From contig NC_081150.1 in the NCBI RefSeq assembly GCF_958295425.1, forward strand, positions 9,051,001 through 9,115,000: a DNA stretch of 64,000 nt. The letters run 5' to 3'. The first letter of the stretch is position 1; each line of letters opens with the position of its first letter. This document shows positions 1 through 14,500 of the stretch, one piece after another. Source of the stretch: Solea solea (Eukaryota > Chordata > Actinopteri > Pleuronectiformes > Soleidae). The notes under the pieces were generated by a model that saw only the letters and a list, made by a program, of their open reading frames with translations, was not told the DNA's origin and did not search any database. The position numbers and the translations under genes are program-made.

Positions 1-3000
1 CACGCTAGACAGTACATAGACACTTGACATGCAACACATGTGCACGCCACTGGAGGGAGCACACATGCCCCCCCCCCCCCCCCCGCACCACCACCACCAC
101 CACTCCCTACCTTTTTAGGACAGAAAGTTACTGGGGAGAATCTGTGGTGTTGTTTGTGCTGGTGGAGAAGTTGAGGTTCAACTTGCACACTGCAGTGGAG
201 GAATGATTGGTCAGGGAGTCCAGGAGAGACAGAGAGAGTTTGACAAGGTGTGAACTAGAGGCATTCAAAACCAGGAGTAAATGACGCCGCTGCTGAGAAA
301 CTCCTCCACGTGGTCGACATCATCCGCAGTCACAACAGGGCCACCCTGTTGCTGTAACCTAGGCAACCGTGTGTGTGTGTATGTGTCTGTCTTGTCCCCC
401 CCCCACTGTACATCACAGCAACTTGTAGCACCCAGCCGTGCGTGAGTCTCTCCCAACTAAGTGAACCCTCAAAATGCCTTTTATTGATATGACAGATATT
501 AACACAGAGGAAACTGTACAGGATTCACGTGAGAGAACACAACCGAGTGTACATATATATATGTATATATATATTCAAATGGATCTGATTGAATTCTCAG
601 ATTAAATAGATAGAATATTTAATTCTATATTAGTATAAATACTATATATATATATAGCTTAGAGATATCAAATCACACCCCCCTGTCTGTGATATGGTGT
701 AAATAGTGTAGGTGTTTCCCTCTTGTGTTGGACACAATGAGTCTTGTAATCATCTCCATGAATACACACTCTGCTGATCCAGGGTCAGTATTCAGAGCCT
801 TCCCATGTGTGTGTGTGTGTGCGTGTGTGTGTGTGTGTGTGTCTATACAACTGGGATATTACAGCTGCCCATAATTGCATAGCGCACAACAGATGGTAAA
901 ACTGTAATTAGCACTTTTGATTTATTTATTTATTTATTGTTTGTCTTATTAAGACAATTATTTTGGCAAAAAAAAAAAGAAAGAAAAATCCCCAAATCTG
1001 TAGCATAATAAAACGACACACCAGACATTTCACATCCAGACATTAAGAGCGAGTCAAACAATCATGTAGAAAAATATAGATGTTATAGATACAAATATTT
1101 ATGTTATAATCTGAATTAAAGTGCATGGCTGCCACGTGCCAATAATGACAATGTCCCTTTACACTTCTGTGTGGATAGATTTATCTATGTTTCCTCGCTG
1201 GCCTAGTTTGAGTTTGACGTCGCGATGCTTGTTGGTGCCTCTCGCACCCCGCAAAGATGTCAAGGATGTAGCAAGTGGACGTTGAAAAAGGACTTTATTT
1301 GTTTTGATTGTGATGATTTATGCAAAGCAATAAGAGAGCACGACCAGGTCTGTTTTTAATTCTATGTTACGTCAGAGTGAGAGGTCTTCTGGGGGGGGGG
1401 GGGGTTGTGCGATGGCACGGCGCGGGCTTGTATGTGTGTGTTTGTCGTTCAGCAAATGCACATGTCAACACGTCCAGTGTGTTAAAGGCTTCTTAGATGA
1501 ATTTAAACGAGGGGAAGACATCAGAGTATGTGTGCTTGTGACGAGTCACTCCCCGTGTGTGAACGATGACGATGCCGGGGAATTTTCACACTCACAAACA
1601 CTGTCGTGTTCACACAGGTGGTAGAAAAAGGTGAAATTATTTAGTTAGTTATTTAGTTTCGGTGTTTTTCTCTCAGCTCTTATGTTCTTGTGCCTCAGCG
1701 TTTTCTTCCCCACAGAACACTGGTGTTAAATCATATTAAATAAAAGCTTTTGAAGCTTTTTCTAGTTGTGCTACCGGCCAGATAAAGTAAAGAGACAGTC
1801 AACGTTCTCACAGTTTATTCCAAAGACTTCAATGTGTACCAGTGACTTCTGTCTTCAAACGAATCAGTCGAGGAGGTGCAATAATGATAATAATAATAAT
1901 AATAATATAATAATAATGATGATAATAACACTGATAATTGTGAAAATTTGTGCCATGTTATTTGGTCGTAAAATGACTCTTCCTGTCCATATGTAGATGG
2001 CCATTTTTAGGCCTTAGTCTGGCTTCACACATCCAGTGTGAAACTGGCCTCCTGGACCTGGTCCTGGACAGAACTGGACTCCTTCACAAAAATGTCGATT
2101 TTAAAAATAATCCAAATGTCCAGGCCCCGCTTATATTGACATGATGCCAAAGACTGAATCTAGCACTTAGCAGACAGAGAAAACTCTGGAAGGTGTGCAG
2201 TCATTAACGCATCATTGTGAAACCAATCTTTCATGAGGACACTGATGTCCATAATGATGATAAGAGTGATATTAGTGAAGGCTTTAGTGGGGATTTGATT
2301 GAAACACAATCATCGGTTGAGCGATGAGCTGACGGTGTGGTGTCTCTGTCACGGTGGACACGTGTGTGTGTGTGAGCTGCAGTTTACTCCACTACTTATT
2401 TATTCATTTTAGCCTGAAACTGAAGAAATTGAACTGTCTTAAAACCCTCGCCTGCATGTTCTTGCCTTCTTTTCAATGGTCAGACTTAGCCTTAGGAAAG
2501 CTGTTTACTTTCTGCCAGTGCCAGCACATGACTAAAGTTTTATTTATTTATTTATTTATTTATTGTATATGAGTTCAAATGACGTGCTTGAATTTGAAAG
2601 ACAATATTGTCATTTATCTTTGTACTGTTCTTATGTTTACATTATGTTTTCTTTCTCCGGCTGATAATTCCTATCGAGACGTATTCATTGATCTGTGTCT
2701 TAGTGCAATACTGTAGCTTCTCTGTGTAACACTGGAGAAGAAAATGTGTGTTTTCATTGCTGTGATTGCATGTTTGTCCACGTTTTTTGAGATGCCATTT
2801 TGGTAAATGTTGCCGTGCATATCATCGTGTGTCATAATATTTCAGCAGGTTGGCATTAATCTCTACATCGGACACTATAGGGGCAAGACTAGAAACCAGA
2901 CTTCCTGTCGGACCTCAGGTCAGCAGGGTGAGGTCAGTCGTCTTTGCTGATCAGCTGATAATCCGTGTCTCTACTCGCCTGTCACGGGACAAAGTTCTCT

Positions 3001-3530
3001 CATGTCAGCGTCCGTCCATCACATAGTTCCTCAGAAGTTAAAGGTCAGAGAACGAGGTCACAGCTCCTCGTTGAGTTTTCTGATTGAAGACTGTAGAAGC
3101 CATATCGCATTGTGTCCCTGGTGTTGTATGTTTGCTCAAACACTCTCATCCAACAGCTGTACATATAAGAAAACTTGGGGATTGATATGTAGAGATGAAT
3201 ATGGGGAAAAAAAGGATTGTCATGAATGTATGATACTGAAAGGCCAAGATGTATGATGATGGATTACTCATAATATTTCATTAAATATAGCTGTGTTATT
3301 TTACTCTTGTTTCGTCTCTTTTATTGTGCACATATTATATCTGTGAATACAGTGGTGTGTGCAGACATTTCAGGGGCCAGAGACTCAAGTGAAAGAGGAC
3401 ACCCCCTCATGAGTATTCAGTTAAAACACAGTATAGTGACAAATCTTGTGACCCAAAAGCAGACACGATAAAAATATTGCTGCTGAATTTTCTAGTAGAT
3501 GCCTACTGCTGCAAGGCATTCAAGTAAGAA
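1..3530. other. non-coding left flank, no supported gene
   Basis: I see no recognisable protein in this stretch. It holds a poly-C run (about 68-84), GT microsatellite (about 806-842), a poly-G run (about 1391-1404), an AAT-type microsatellite (about 1880-1925) and several AATAAA hexamers on the plus strand (for example 1007-1012 and 1739-1744). A plausible splice acceptor at 118-119 (pyrimidine-rich, then ttttag) is followed by a short open frame ending in TGA at 204-206. The stretch could therefore be the last exon and 3' UTR of a plus-strand gene lying to the left, but no protein family was recognised. The short open frames at 1364-1624 and 3002-3256 are low-complexity or unrecognisable and are not called genes. 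Confidence 0.5.
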
Positions 3531-3848
3531 GTATGACTTTTTGTCAAAATCTGGACGACATACTAAACTATGACTTTTTTATCTCATTTTGGACGACGTA
3601 CTGACCTATTTATTTACACGTCACAATTTGGATGGCATAATTAAATATGACTTTTTTGTCACATTTTGGACGACAAACCTAGGTATGACTTCTTTGTCAA
3701 ATTCTGGACCACATACTAACCTATGACCTTTTTGTCACATTTTGGACGACATATTGTACTATGACCTTTTTGTCAAATTCTGGACCACATACTAACCTAT
3801 GACCTTTTTGTCACATTTTGGACAAAATTCTAAACTATGACATTTTTA

Positions 3849-4018
3849 TGCATTTAGTTGATAGTACAGTGAGAGACAGGAATTGGGGAGGCAGAGAGGT
3901 GCAATGACATTTCGGAAAGGACTGTCCTATGCGGGATTCGAACTGGGGCCGCCTGCATAGAAACTGTATTTGAAACAGAGAGTGGCAGCTCTACCAAGTG
4001 AGCTAAACACTAGACAAC
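3849..4018 (-). mobile_element. tRNA-derived SINE copy 1 inside the satellite
   Basis: Read on the minus strand, this block has an A-box-like tagctcacttgg and a B-box-like agttcgaatcc, the two internal RNA polymerase III promoter elements of tRNA. Downstream comes a tail containing cctgtctctcactgtacta, a tail seen in common teleost SINEs. It is flanked by a satellite variant reading ggacaaaattctaaac on the left and by caacctttttggc on the right. The same junctions occur at the other three copies. Recognition of the family is from memory; the promoter boxes are directly visible. Confidence 0.8.
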
Positions 4019-7000
4019 CTTTTTGGCATTTTTGTCACATTTTGGACGACATACTAACCTATGACTTTTTTGTCACATTTTGGACGACATACTAACCTAT
4101 GACTTTTTTGTCACATTTTGGACGACATACTATACTATGACTTTCTTGTCACATTTTGGACGACATACTAACCTATGACTTTTTTGTCACATTTTGGACC
4201 ACATACTAACCTATGACTTTTTTGTCACATTTTGGACGACATACTAACCTATGACTTTTTTGTCACATTTTGGACCACACACTAACCTATTACTTTTTTG
4301 TCAGATTTTGGACCACATACTATACTATGACTTTTTTGTCACATTTTGGACGACACACTAACCTATGACTTTTTTGTCACATTTTGGACCACATACTATA
4401 GTCTGACGTTTTTGTCACATTTTGGACGACATACTAACCTATGACTTTTTTGTCACATTTTGGACCACATGCTATACTATGACTTTTTTGTCAGATTTTA
4501 GACGACATACTATACTATGGCTTTTTTGTCACATTTTGGACGACATACTATACTATGGCTTTTTTGTCAGATTTTGGACCACATACTAACCTATGACCTT
4601 TTGGTCACATTTTGGACCACATACTATAGTATGATTTTTTTGTCACATTTTGGACCACATGCTATAGTATGACTTTTTTTGTCAGATTTTGGACCACATG
4701 CTATACTATGACTTTTTTGTCACATTTTGGACGACATACTATACTATGACTTTTTTGTCAGATTTTGGACAACATACTATACTATGACTTTTTTGTCACA
4801 TTTTGGACGACATACTAACCTATGACTTTTTTGTCACATTTTGGACCACATACTATAGTATGACATTTTTGTCACATTTTGGACCACATGCTATACTATG
4901 ACTTTTTTGTCACATTTTGGACGACATACTATACTATGACTTTTTTGTCACATTTTGGACCACATACTATATTATGACATTTTTGTCACATTTTGGACGA
5001 CATACTATACTATTGCTTTTTTGTCAGATTTTGGACGACATACTATACTATGACTTTTTTGTCAGATTTTAGACGACATACTATACTATGGCTTTTTTGT
5101 CAGATTTTGGACGACATACTAACCTATGACCTTTTTGTCAGATTTTGGACGACATACTAACCTATGACCTTTTTGTCAGATTTTGGACCACATGCTATAC
5201 TATGACTTTTTTGTCAGATTTTGGACGACATACTATACTATGACTTTTTTGTCACATTTTGGACGACATACTATACTATGACTTTTTTGTCATTATTTTA
5301 ACGACATACTATACTATGACTTTTTTTGTCACATTTTGGACGACATACTAACCTATGACTTTTTTGTCACATTTTGGACCACATACTAACCTATGACTTT
5401 TTTGTCACATTTTGGACGACATACTAACCTATGACTTTTTTGTCACATTTTGGACCACACACTAACCTATTACTTTTTTGTCAGATTTTGGACCACATAC
5501 TATACTATGACTTTTTTGTCACATTTTGGACGACATACTAACCTATGACTTTTTTGTCACATTTTGGACCACATACTATAGTCTGACGTTTTTGTCACAT
5601 TTTGGACGACATACTAACCTATGACTTTTTTGTCACATTTTGGACCACATGCTATACTATGACTTTTTTGTCAGATTTTAGACGACATACTATACTATGG
5701 CTTTTTTGTCACATTTTGGACGACATACTATACTATGGCTTTTTGTCAGATTTTGGACCACATACTAACCTATGACCTTTTGGTCACATTTTGGACCACA
5801 TACTATACAATGATTTTTTTGTCACATTTTGGACCACATGCTATAGTATGACTTTTTTTGTCAGATTTTGGACCACATGCTATACTATGACTTTTTTGTC
5901 ACATTTTGGACGACATACTATACTATGACTTTTTTGTCAGATTTTGGACCACATGCTATACTATGACTTTTTTGTCAGATTTTGGACAACATACTATACT
6001 ATGACTTTTTTGTCACATTTTGGACGACATACTAACCTATGACTTTTTTGTCACATTTTGGACCACATACTATAGTATGACATTTTTGTCACATTTTGGA
6101 CCACATGCTATACTATGACTTTTTTGTCACATTTTGGACGACATACTATACTATGACTTTTTTGTCACATTTTGGACCACATACTATATTATGACATTTT
6201 TGTCACATTTTGGACGACATACTATACTATTGCTTTTTTGTCAGATTTTGGACGACATACTATACTATGACTTTTTTGTCAGATTTTAGACGACATACTA
6301 TACTATGGCTTTTTTGTCAGATTTTGGACGACATACTAACCTATGACCTTTTTGTCAGATTTTGGACGACATACTAACCTATGACCTTTTTGTCAGATTT
6401 TGGACCACATGCTATACTATGACTTTTTTGTCAGATTTTGGACGACATACTATACTATGACTTTTTTGTCACATTTTGGACGACATACTATACTATGACT
6501 TTTTTGTCATTATTTTAACGACATACTATACTATGACTTTTTTTGTCACATTTTGGACGACATACTAACCTATGACTTTTTTGTCACATTTTGGACCACA
6601 TACTAACCTATGACTTTTTTGTCACATTTTGGACGACATACTAACCTATGACTTTTTTGTCACATTTTGGACCACACACTAACCTATTACTTTTTTGTCA
6701 GATTTTGGACCACATACTATACTATGACTTTTTTGTCACATTTTGGACGACATACTAACCTATGACTTTTTTGTCACATTTTGGACCACATACTATAGTC
6801 TGACGTTTTTGTCACATTTTGGACGACATACTAACCTATGACTTTTTTGTCACATTTTGGACCACATGCTATACTATGACTTTTTTGTCAGATTTTAGAC
6901 GACATACTATACTATGGCTTTTTTGTCACATTTTGGACGACATACTATACTATGGCTTTTTGTCAGATTTTGGACCACATACTAACCTATGACCTTTTGG

Positions 7001-10000
7001 TCACATTTTGGACCACATACTATAGTATGATTTTTTTGTCACATTTTGGACCACATGCTATAGTATGACTTTTTTTGTCAGATTTTGGACCACATGCTAT
7101 ACTATGACTTTTTTGTCACATTTTGGACGACATACTATACTATGACTTTTTTGTCAGATTTTGGACCACATGCTATACTATGACTTTTTTGTCAGATTTT
7201 GGACAACATACTATACTATGACTTTTTTGTCACATTTTGGACGACATACTAACCTATGACTTTTTTGTCACATTTTGGACCACATACTATAGTATGACAT
7301 TTTTGTCACATTTTGGACCACATGCTATACTATGACTTTTTTGTCACATTTTGGACGACATACTATACTATGACTTTTTTGTCACATTTTGGACCACATA
7401 CTATATTATGACATTTTTGTCACATTTTGGACGACATACTATACTATTGCTTTTTTGTCAGATTTTGGACGACATACTATACTATGACTTTTTTGTCAGA
7501 TTTTAGACGACATACTATACTATGGCTTTTTTGTCAGATTTTGGACGACATACTAACCTATGACCTTTTTGTCAGATTTTGGACGACATACTAACCTATG
7601 ACCTTTTTGTCAGATTTTGGACCACATGCTATACTATGACTTTTTTGTCAGATTTTAGACGACATACTATACTATGGCTTTTTTGTCACATTTTGGACGA
7701 CATACTAACCTATGACATTTTTGTCACATTTTGGACCACATGCTATACTATGACTTTTTTGTCACATTTTGGACGACATACTATACTATGACTTTTTTGT
7801 CACATTTTGGACGACATACTATACTATGACATTTTTGTCACATTTTGGACGACATACTATACTATTGCTTTTTTGTCAGATTTTGGACCACATACTAACC
7901 TATGACTTTTTTTGTCACATTTTGGCAGACATACTATACAATGACTTTTTTGTCAGATTTTGGACGACATACTATACTATGACTTTTTTGTCAGATTTTA
8001 GACGACATACTATACTATAGCTTTTTTGTCAGATTTTGGACGACATACTAACCTATGACCTTTTTGTCAGATTTTAGACGACAAACTATACTATAGCTTT
8101 TTTGTCAGATTTTGGACGACATACTAACCTATGACCTTTTTGTCAGATTTTAGACGACAAACTATACTATAGCTTTTTTGTCAGATTTTGGACGAGATAC
8201 TAACCTATGACCTTTTTGTCACATTTTGGACCACATGCTATACTATGACTTTTTTGTCAGATTTTAGACGACATACTAACCTATGACCTTTTTGTCAGAT
8301 TTTGGACGACATACTATACTATGACTTTTTTATCACATTTTGGAAGACATACTAATCTATGACTTTTTTATCACATTTTGGAAGACATACTAACCTATGA
8401 CTTTTTTGTCAGATTTTGGACCACATACTATACTATGACTTTTTTGTCAGATTTTAGACGACATACTATACTATGGCTTTTTTGTCAGATTTTGGACGAC
8501 ATACTAACCTATGACCTTTTTGTCAGATTTTGGACGACATACTAACCTATGACCTTTTTGTCAGATTTTGGACCACATGCTATACTATGACTTTTTTTTG
8601 TCAGATTTTGGACGACATACTATACTATGACTTTTTTGTCACATTTTGGACGACATACTATACTATGACTTTTTTGTCATTATTTTAACGACATAGTATA
8701 CTATGACTTTTTTTGTCACATTTTGGACGACATACTAACCTATGACTTTTTTGTCACATTTTGGACCACATACTAACCTATGACTTTTTTGTCACATTTT
8801 GGACGACATACTAACCTATGACTTTTTTGTCACATTTTGGACCACACACTAACCTATTACTTTTTTGTCAGATTTTGGACCACATACTATACTATGACTT
8901 TTTTGTCACATTTTGGACGACATACTAACCTATGACTTTTTTGTCACATTTTGGACCACATACTATAGTCTGACGTTTTTGTCACATTTTGGACGACATA
9001 CTAACCTATGACTTTTTTGTCACATTTTGGACCACATGCTATACTATGACTTTTTGTCAGATTTTAGACGACATACTATACTATGGCTTTTTTGTCACAT
9101 TTTGGACGACATACTATACTATGGCTTTTTTGTCAGATTTTGGACCACATACTAACCTATGACCTTTTGGTCACATTTTGGACCACATACTATAGTATGA
9201 TTTTTTTGTCACATTTTGGACCACATGCTATAGTATGACTTTTTTTGTCAGATTTTGGACCACATGCTATACTATGACTTTTTTGTCACATTTTGGACGA
9301 CATACTATACTATGACTTTTTTGTCAGATTTTGGACCACATGCTATACTATGACTTTTTTGTCAGATTTTGGACAACATACTATACTATGACTTTTTTGT
9401 CACATTTTGGACGACATACTAACCTATGACTTTTTTGTCACATTTTGGACCACATACTATAGTATGACATTTTTGTCACATTTTGGACCACATGCTATAC
9501 TATGACTTTTTTGTCACATTTTGGACGACATACTATACTATGACTTTTTTGTCACATTTTGGACCACATACTATATTATGACATTTTTGTCACATTTTGG
9601 ACGACATACTATACTATTGCTTTTTTGTCAGATTTTGGACGACATACTATACTATGACTTTTTTGTCAGATTTTAGACGACATACTATACTATGGCTTTT
9701 TTGTCAGATTTTGGACGACATACTAACCTATGACCTTTTTGTCAGATTTTGGACGACAAACTATACTATAGCTTTTTTGTCAGATTTTGGACGACATACT
9801 AACCTATGACATTTTTGTCACATTTTGGACCACATACTAACCTATGACTTTTTTGTCACATTTTGGACGACATACTATACTATGACTTTTTTGTCACATT
9901 TTGGACGACATACTATACTATGACATTTTTGTCACATTTTGGACGACATACTATACTATTGCTTTTTTGTCAGATTTTGGACCACATACTAACCTATGAC

Positions 10001-10644
10001 TTTTTTTGTCACATTTTGGCAGACATACTATACAATGACTTTTTTGTCAGATTTTGGACGACATACTATACTATGACTTTTTTGTCAGATTTTAGACGAC
10101 ATACTATACTATAGCTTTTTTGTCAGATTTTGGACGACATACTAACCTATGACCTTTTTGTCAGATTTTAGACGACATACTATACTATAGCTTTTTTGTC
10201 AGATTTTGGACGAGATACTAACCTATGACCTTTTTGTCACATTTTGGACCACATGCTATACTATGACTTTTTTGTCAGATTTTAGACGACATACTAACCT
10301 ATGACCTTTTTGTCAGATTTTGGACGACATACTATACTATGACTTTTTTATCACATTTTGGAAGACATACTAATCTATGACTTTTTTATCACATTTTGGA
10401 AGACATACTAACCTATGACTTTTTTGTCAGATTTTGGACGACATACTATACTATGAGTTTTTTGTCACATTTTGGACGACATACTATACTATGACTTTTT
10501 TTGTCACATTTTGGACGACATACTATACTATGACTTTTTGTCATTATTTGGACGACATACTATACTATGACTTTTTTGTCACATTTTTAACCACTTACTA
10601 ACCTATGACTTATTTGGACAAAATTCTAAACTATGACATTTTTA

Positions 10645-10815
10645 GGCATTTAGTTGATAGTACAGTGAGAGACAGGAATTGGGGAGGCAGAGAGGTGCAA
10701 TGACATTTCGGAAAGGACTGTCCTATGTGGGATTCGAACTGGGGCCGCCTGCGTAGAAACTGTATTTGAAACATTACTTGGCAGCTCTACCAAGTGAGCT
10801 AAACACTATACAACC
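10645..10815 (-). mobile_element. tRNA-derived SINE copy 2 inside the satellite
   Basis: This is the same element as at 3849-4018, in the same orientation and with the same A-box, B-box and tail. It differs at a few sites: the block before the A-box reads acattacttggc instead of acagagagtggc. The left junction is again preceded by aaattctaaactatgac and the right one followed by caacctttttggc, so it is a copied segment of array plus SINE rather than a new insertion. Confidence 0.8.
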
Positions 10816-11410
10816 TTTTTGGCATTTTTGTCACATTTTGGACGACATACTAACCTATGACTTTTTTGTCACATTTTGGATGACACTCTAACCTATGACT
10901 TTTTTGTCACATTTTGGACGACATACTATACTATGGCTTTTTTGTCACATTTTGGACCACATGCTATACTATGACTTTTTTGTCAGATTTTAGACGACAT
11001 ACTATACTATGGCTTTTTTGTCACATTTTGGACCACATACTGTACTATGACTTTTTTGTCAGATTTTGGACCACATGCTATACTATGACTTTTTTGTCAG
11101 ATTTTAGACGACATACTATACTATGACTTTTTTTATCACATTTTGGAAGACATACTAACCTATGACTTTTTTGTCAGATTTTGGACCACATACTAACCTA
11201 TGACTTTTTTGTCAGATTTTAGACGACATACTATACTATGACTTTTTTATCACATTTTGGAAGACATACTAACCTATGGCTTTTTTGTCACATTTTGGAC
11301 GACATACTATACTATGACTTTTTGTCATTATTTGGACGACATACTATACTATGACTTTTTTGTCACATTTTGGACAAAATTCTAAACTATGACATTTTTT
11401 GGGATTTTAA

Positions 11411-11579
11411 TGCATTTAATTGATAGTACAGTGAGAGACAGGAATTGGGGAAGCAGAGAGGTGCAATGACATCTCGGGAAAGACTGTCCTATACAGGATT
11501 CAAACTGGGGCCGCCTGCATAGAAACTGTATTTGAAACAGAGAGTGGCAGCTCTACCAAGTGAGCTAAACACTGTACAA
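11411..11579 (-). mobile_element. tRNA-derived SINE copy 3 inside the satellite
   Basis: Third copy, about 770 bp after copy 2. It has the same promoter boxes and junction sequences, with a few private changes (gggaaagactg, atacaggattcaaactgg). The B-box core is degraded in this copy: gattcaaact in place of gattcgaact, plus-strand view. The left side carries an extra ttttgggatttt before the SINE tail, shared with copy 4 but not with copies 1 and 2, which suggests copies 3 and 4 are the closer pair. Confidence 0.8.
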
Positions 11580-14500
11580 CTTTTTTGGCATTTTTGTAAC
11601 ATTTTGGACGACATACTAACCTATGACTTTTTTGTCACATTTTGGACCACATGCTATACTATGACTTTTTTGTCACATTTTGGACGACATACTATACTAT
11701 GACTTTTTTGTCACATTTTGGACAACATACTATATACTATGACTTTTTTGTCACATTTTGGACCACATGCTATACTATGACTTTTTTGTCACATTTTGGA
11801 CGACATACTATACTATGACTTTTTTGTCACATTTTGGACGACATACTATATTATGACTTTTTTGTCACATTTTGGACCACATACTATAGTATGACTTTCT
11901 TGTCACATTTTGGACGACATACTAACCTATGACTTTTTTGTCACATTTTGGACCACATACTAACCTATGACTTTTTTTTCACATTTTGGCAGACATACTA
12001 TACAATGACTTTTTTGTCAGATTTTGGACGACATACTATACTATGACTTTTTTGTCAGATTTTGGACGACATACTAACCTATGACTTTTTCTTCACATTT
12101 TGGACGACATACTAACCTATGACCTTTTTGTCAGATTTTGGACGACATACTAACCTATGACCTTTTTGTAACATTTTGGACCACATGCTATACAATGACT
12201 TTTTTGTCAGATTTTAGACGACATACTATACTATGACTTTTTTGTCACATTTTGGAAGACATACTAACCTATGACTTTTTTGTCACATTTTGGACGACAT
12301 ACTATACTCTGAGTTTTTTGTCACATTTTGGAAGACATACTAACCTATGACTTTTTTGTCACATTTTGGACGACATACTATACTCTGAGTTTTTTGTCAC
12401 ATTTTGGACGACATACTATACTATGACTTTTTTGTCAGATTTTGGACGACATACTATACTATGACTTTTTTGTCACATTTTAGACGACATACTATACTAT
12501 AGCTTTTTGTCACATTTTGGACGACATACTATACTATGACTTTTTTGTCAGATTTTGGACGACATACTATACTATGACTTTTTTGTCACATTTTAGACGA
12601 CATACTATACTATAGCTTTTTTGTCAGATTTTGGACGACATACTAACCTATGACCTTTAGGTCAGATTTTGGACGACATACTATACTATGGCTTTTTTGT
12701 CAGATTTTGGACCACATGCTTTACTATGACTTTTTTGTCAGATTTTAGACGACATACTATACTATGGCTTTTTTGTCAGATTTTGGACGACATACTAACC
12801 TATGACCTTTTTGTCACATTTTGGACCACATGCTATACTATGACTTTTTTGTCACATTTTTAACCACATACTAACCTATGACTTTTTTGTCACATTTTGG
12901 ACAAAATTCTAAACTATGACATTTTTTGTCACATTTTGGACCACATGCTAAACTATGACTTTTTTGTCAGATTTTGGACAAAATTCTAAACTATGACTTT
13001 TTTGTCACATGTTGGACCACATACTATACGATGACTTTTTTGTCACATTTTGGACCACATACTAATCTATGACTTTTTTGTCACATTTTGGCAGACATAC
13101 TATACTATGACTTTTTTGTCAGATTTTGGACGACATACTATACTATGACTTTTTTGTCACATTTTGGACCACATACTACAGTATGACATTTTTGTCACAT
13201 TTTGGACCACATGCTATAGTATGACTTTTTTGTCACATTTTGGACCACATACTATAGTATGACTTTTTTGTCACATTTTGGACCACATGCTATAGTATGA
13301 CTTTTTTGTCACATTTTGGACCACATACTATAGTATGACTTTCTTGTCACATTTTGGACCACATACTAACCTATGACTTTTTTGTCACATTTTGGACCAC
13401 ACACTAACCTATGACCTTTTTGTCAGATTTTGGACCACACACTAACCTATGACTTTTTTGTCAGATTTTAGACGACATACTATACTATGGCTTTTTTATC
13501 ACATTTTGGAAGACATACTAACCTATGACTTTTTTGGTCACATTTTGGACCACATACTAACCTATGACTTTTTTGTCACATTTTGGACCACATACTAACC
13601 TATGACGTTTTTGTCACATTTTGGACCACACACAAACCTATGACTTTTTTGTCACATTTTGGACAAAATTCTAAACTATGACCTTTTTTGTCACATTTTG
13701 GACCACATGCTAAACTATGACTTTTTTGTCAGATTTTGGACAAAATTCTAAACTATGACTTTTTTGTCACATGTTGGACCACATACTATACGATGACTTT
13801 TTTGTCACATTTTGGACCACATACTAATCTATGACTTTTTTGTCACATTTTGGCAGACATACTATACTATGACTTTTTTGTCAGATTTTGGACGACATAC
13901 TATACTATGACTTTTTTGTCACATTTTGGACCACATACTATAGTATGACATTTTTGTCACATTTTGGACCACATGCTATAGTATGACTTTTTTGTCACAT
14001 TTTGGACCACATACTATAGTATGACTTTTTTGTCACATTTTGGACCACATGCTATAGTATGACTTTTTTGTCACATTTTGGACCACATACTATAGTATGA
14101 CTTTCTTGTCACATTTTGGACCACATACTAACCTATGACTTTTTTTCACATTTTGGACCACACACTAACCTATGACCTTTTTGTCAGATTTTGGACCACA
14201 CACTAACCTATGACTTTTTTGTCAGATTTTAGACGACATACTATACTATGGCTTTTTTATCACATTTTGGAAGACATACTAACCTATGACTTTTTTGGTC
14301 ACATTTTGGACCACATACTAACCTGTGACTTTTTTGTCACATTTTGGACCACATACTAACCTATGACGTTTTTGTCACATTTTGGACGACATACTAACCT
14401 ATGACTTTTGTTTCACATTTTGGCAGACATACTATACAATGACTTTTTTGTCAGATTTTGGACGACATACTATACTATGACTTTTTTGTCAGATTTTAGA

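Noticed and set aside
3960..4018. A functional tRNA gene in the satellite
   Set aside because: A-box and B-box are present but the cloverleaf arms do not pair properly and the downstream tail is SINE-like; four copies with shared junctions mark it as a SINE.
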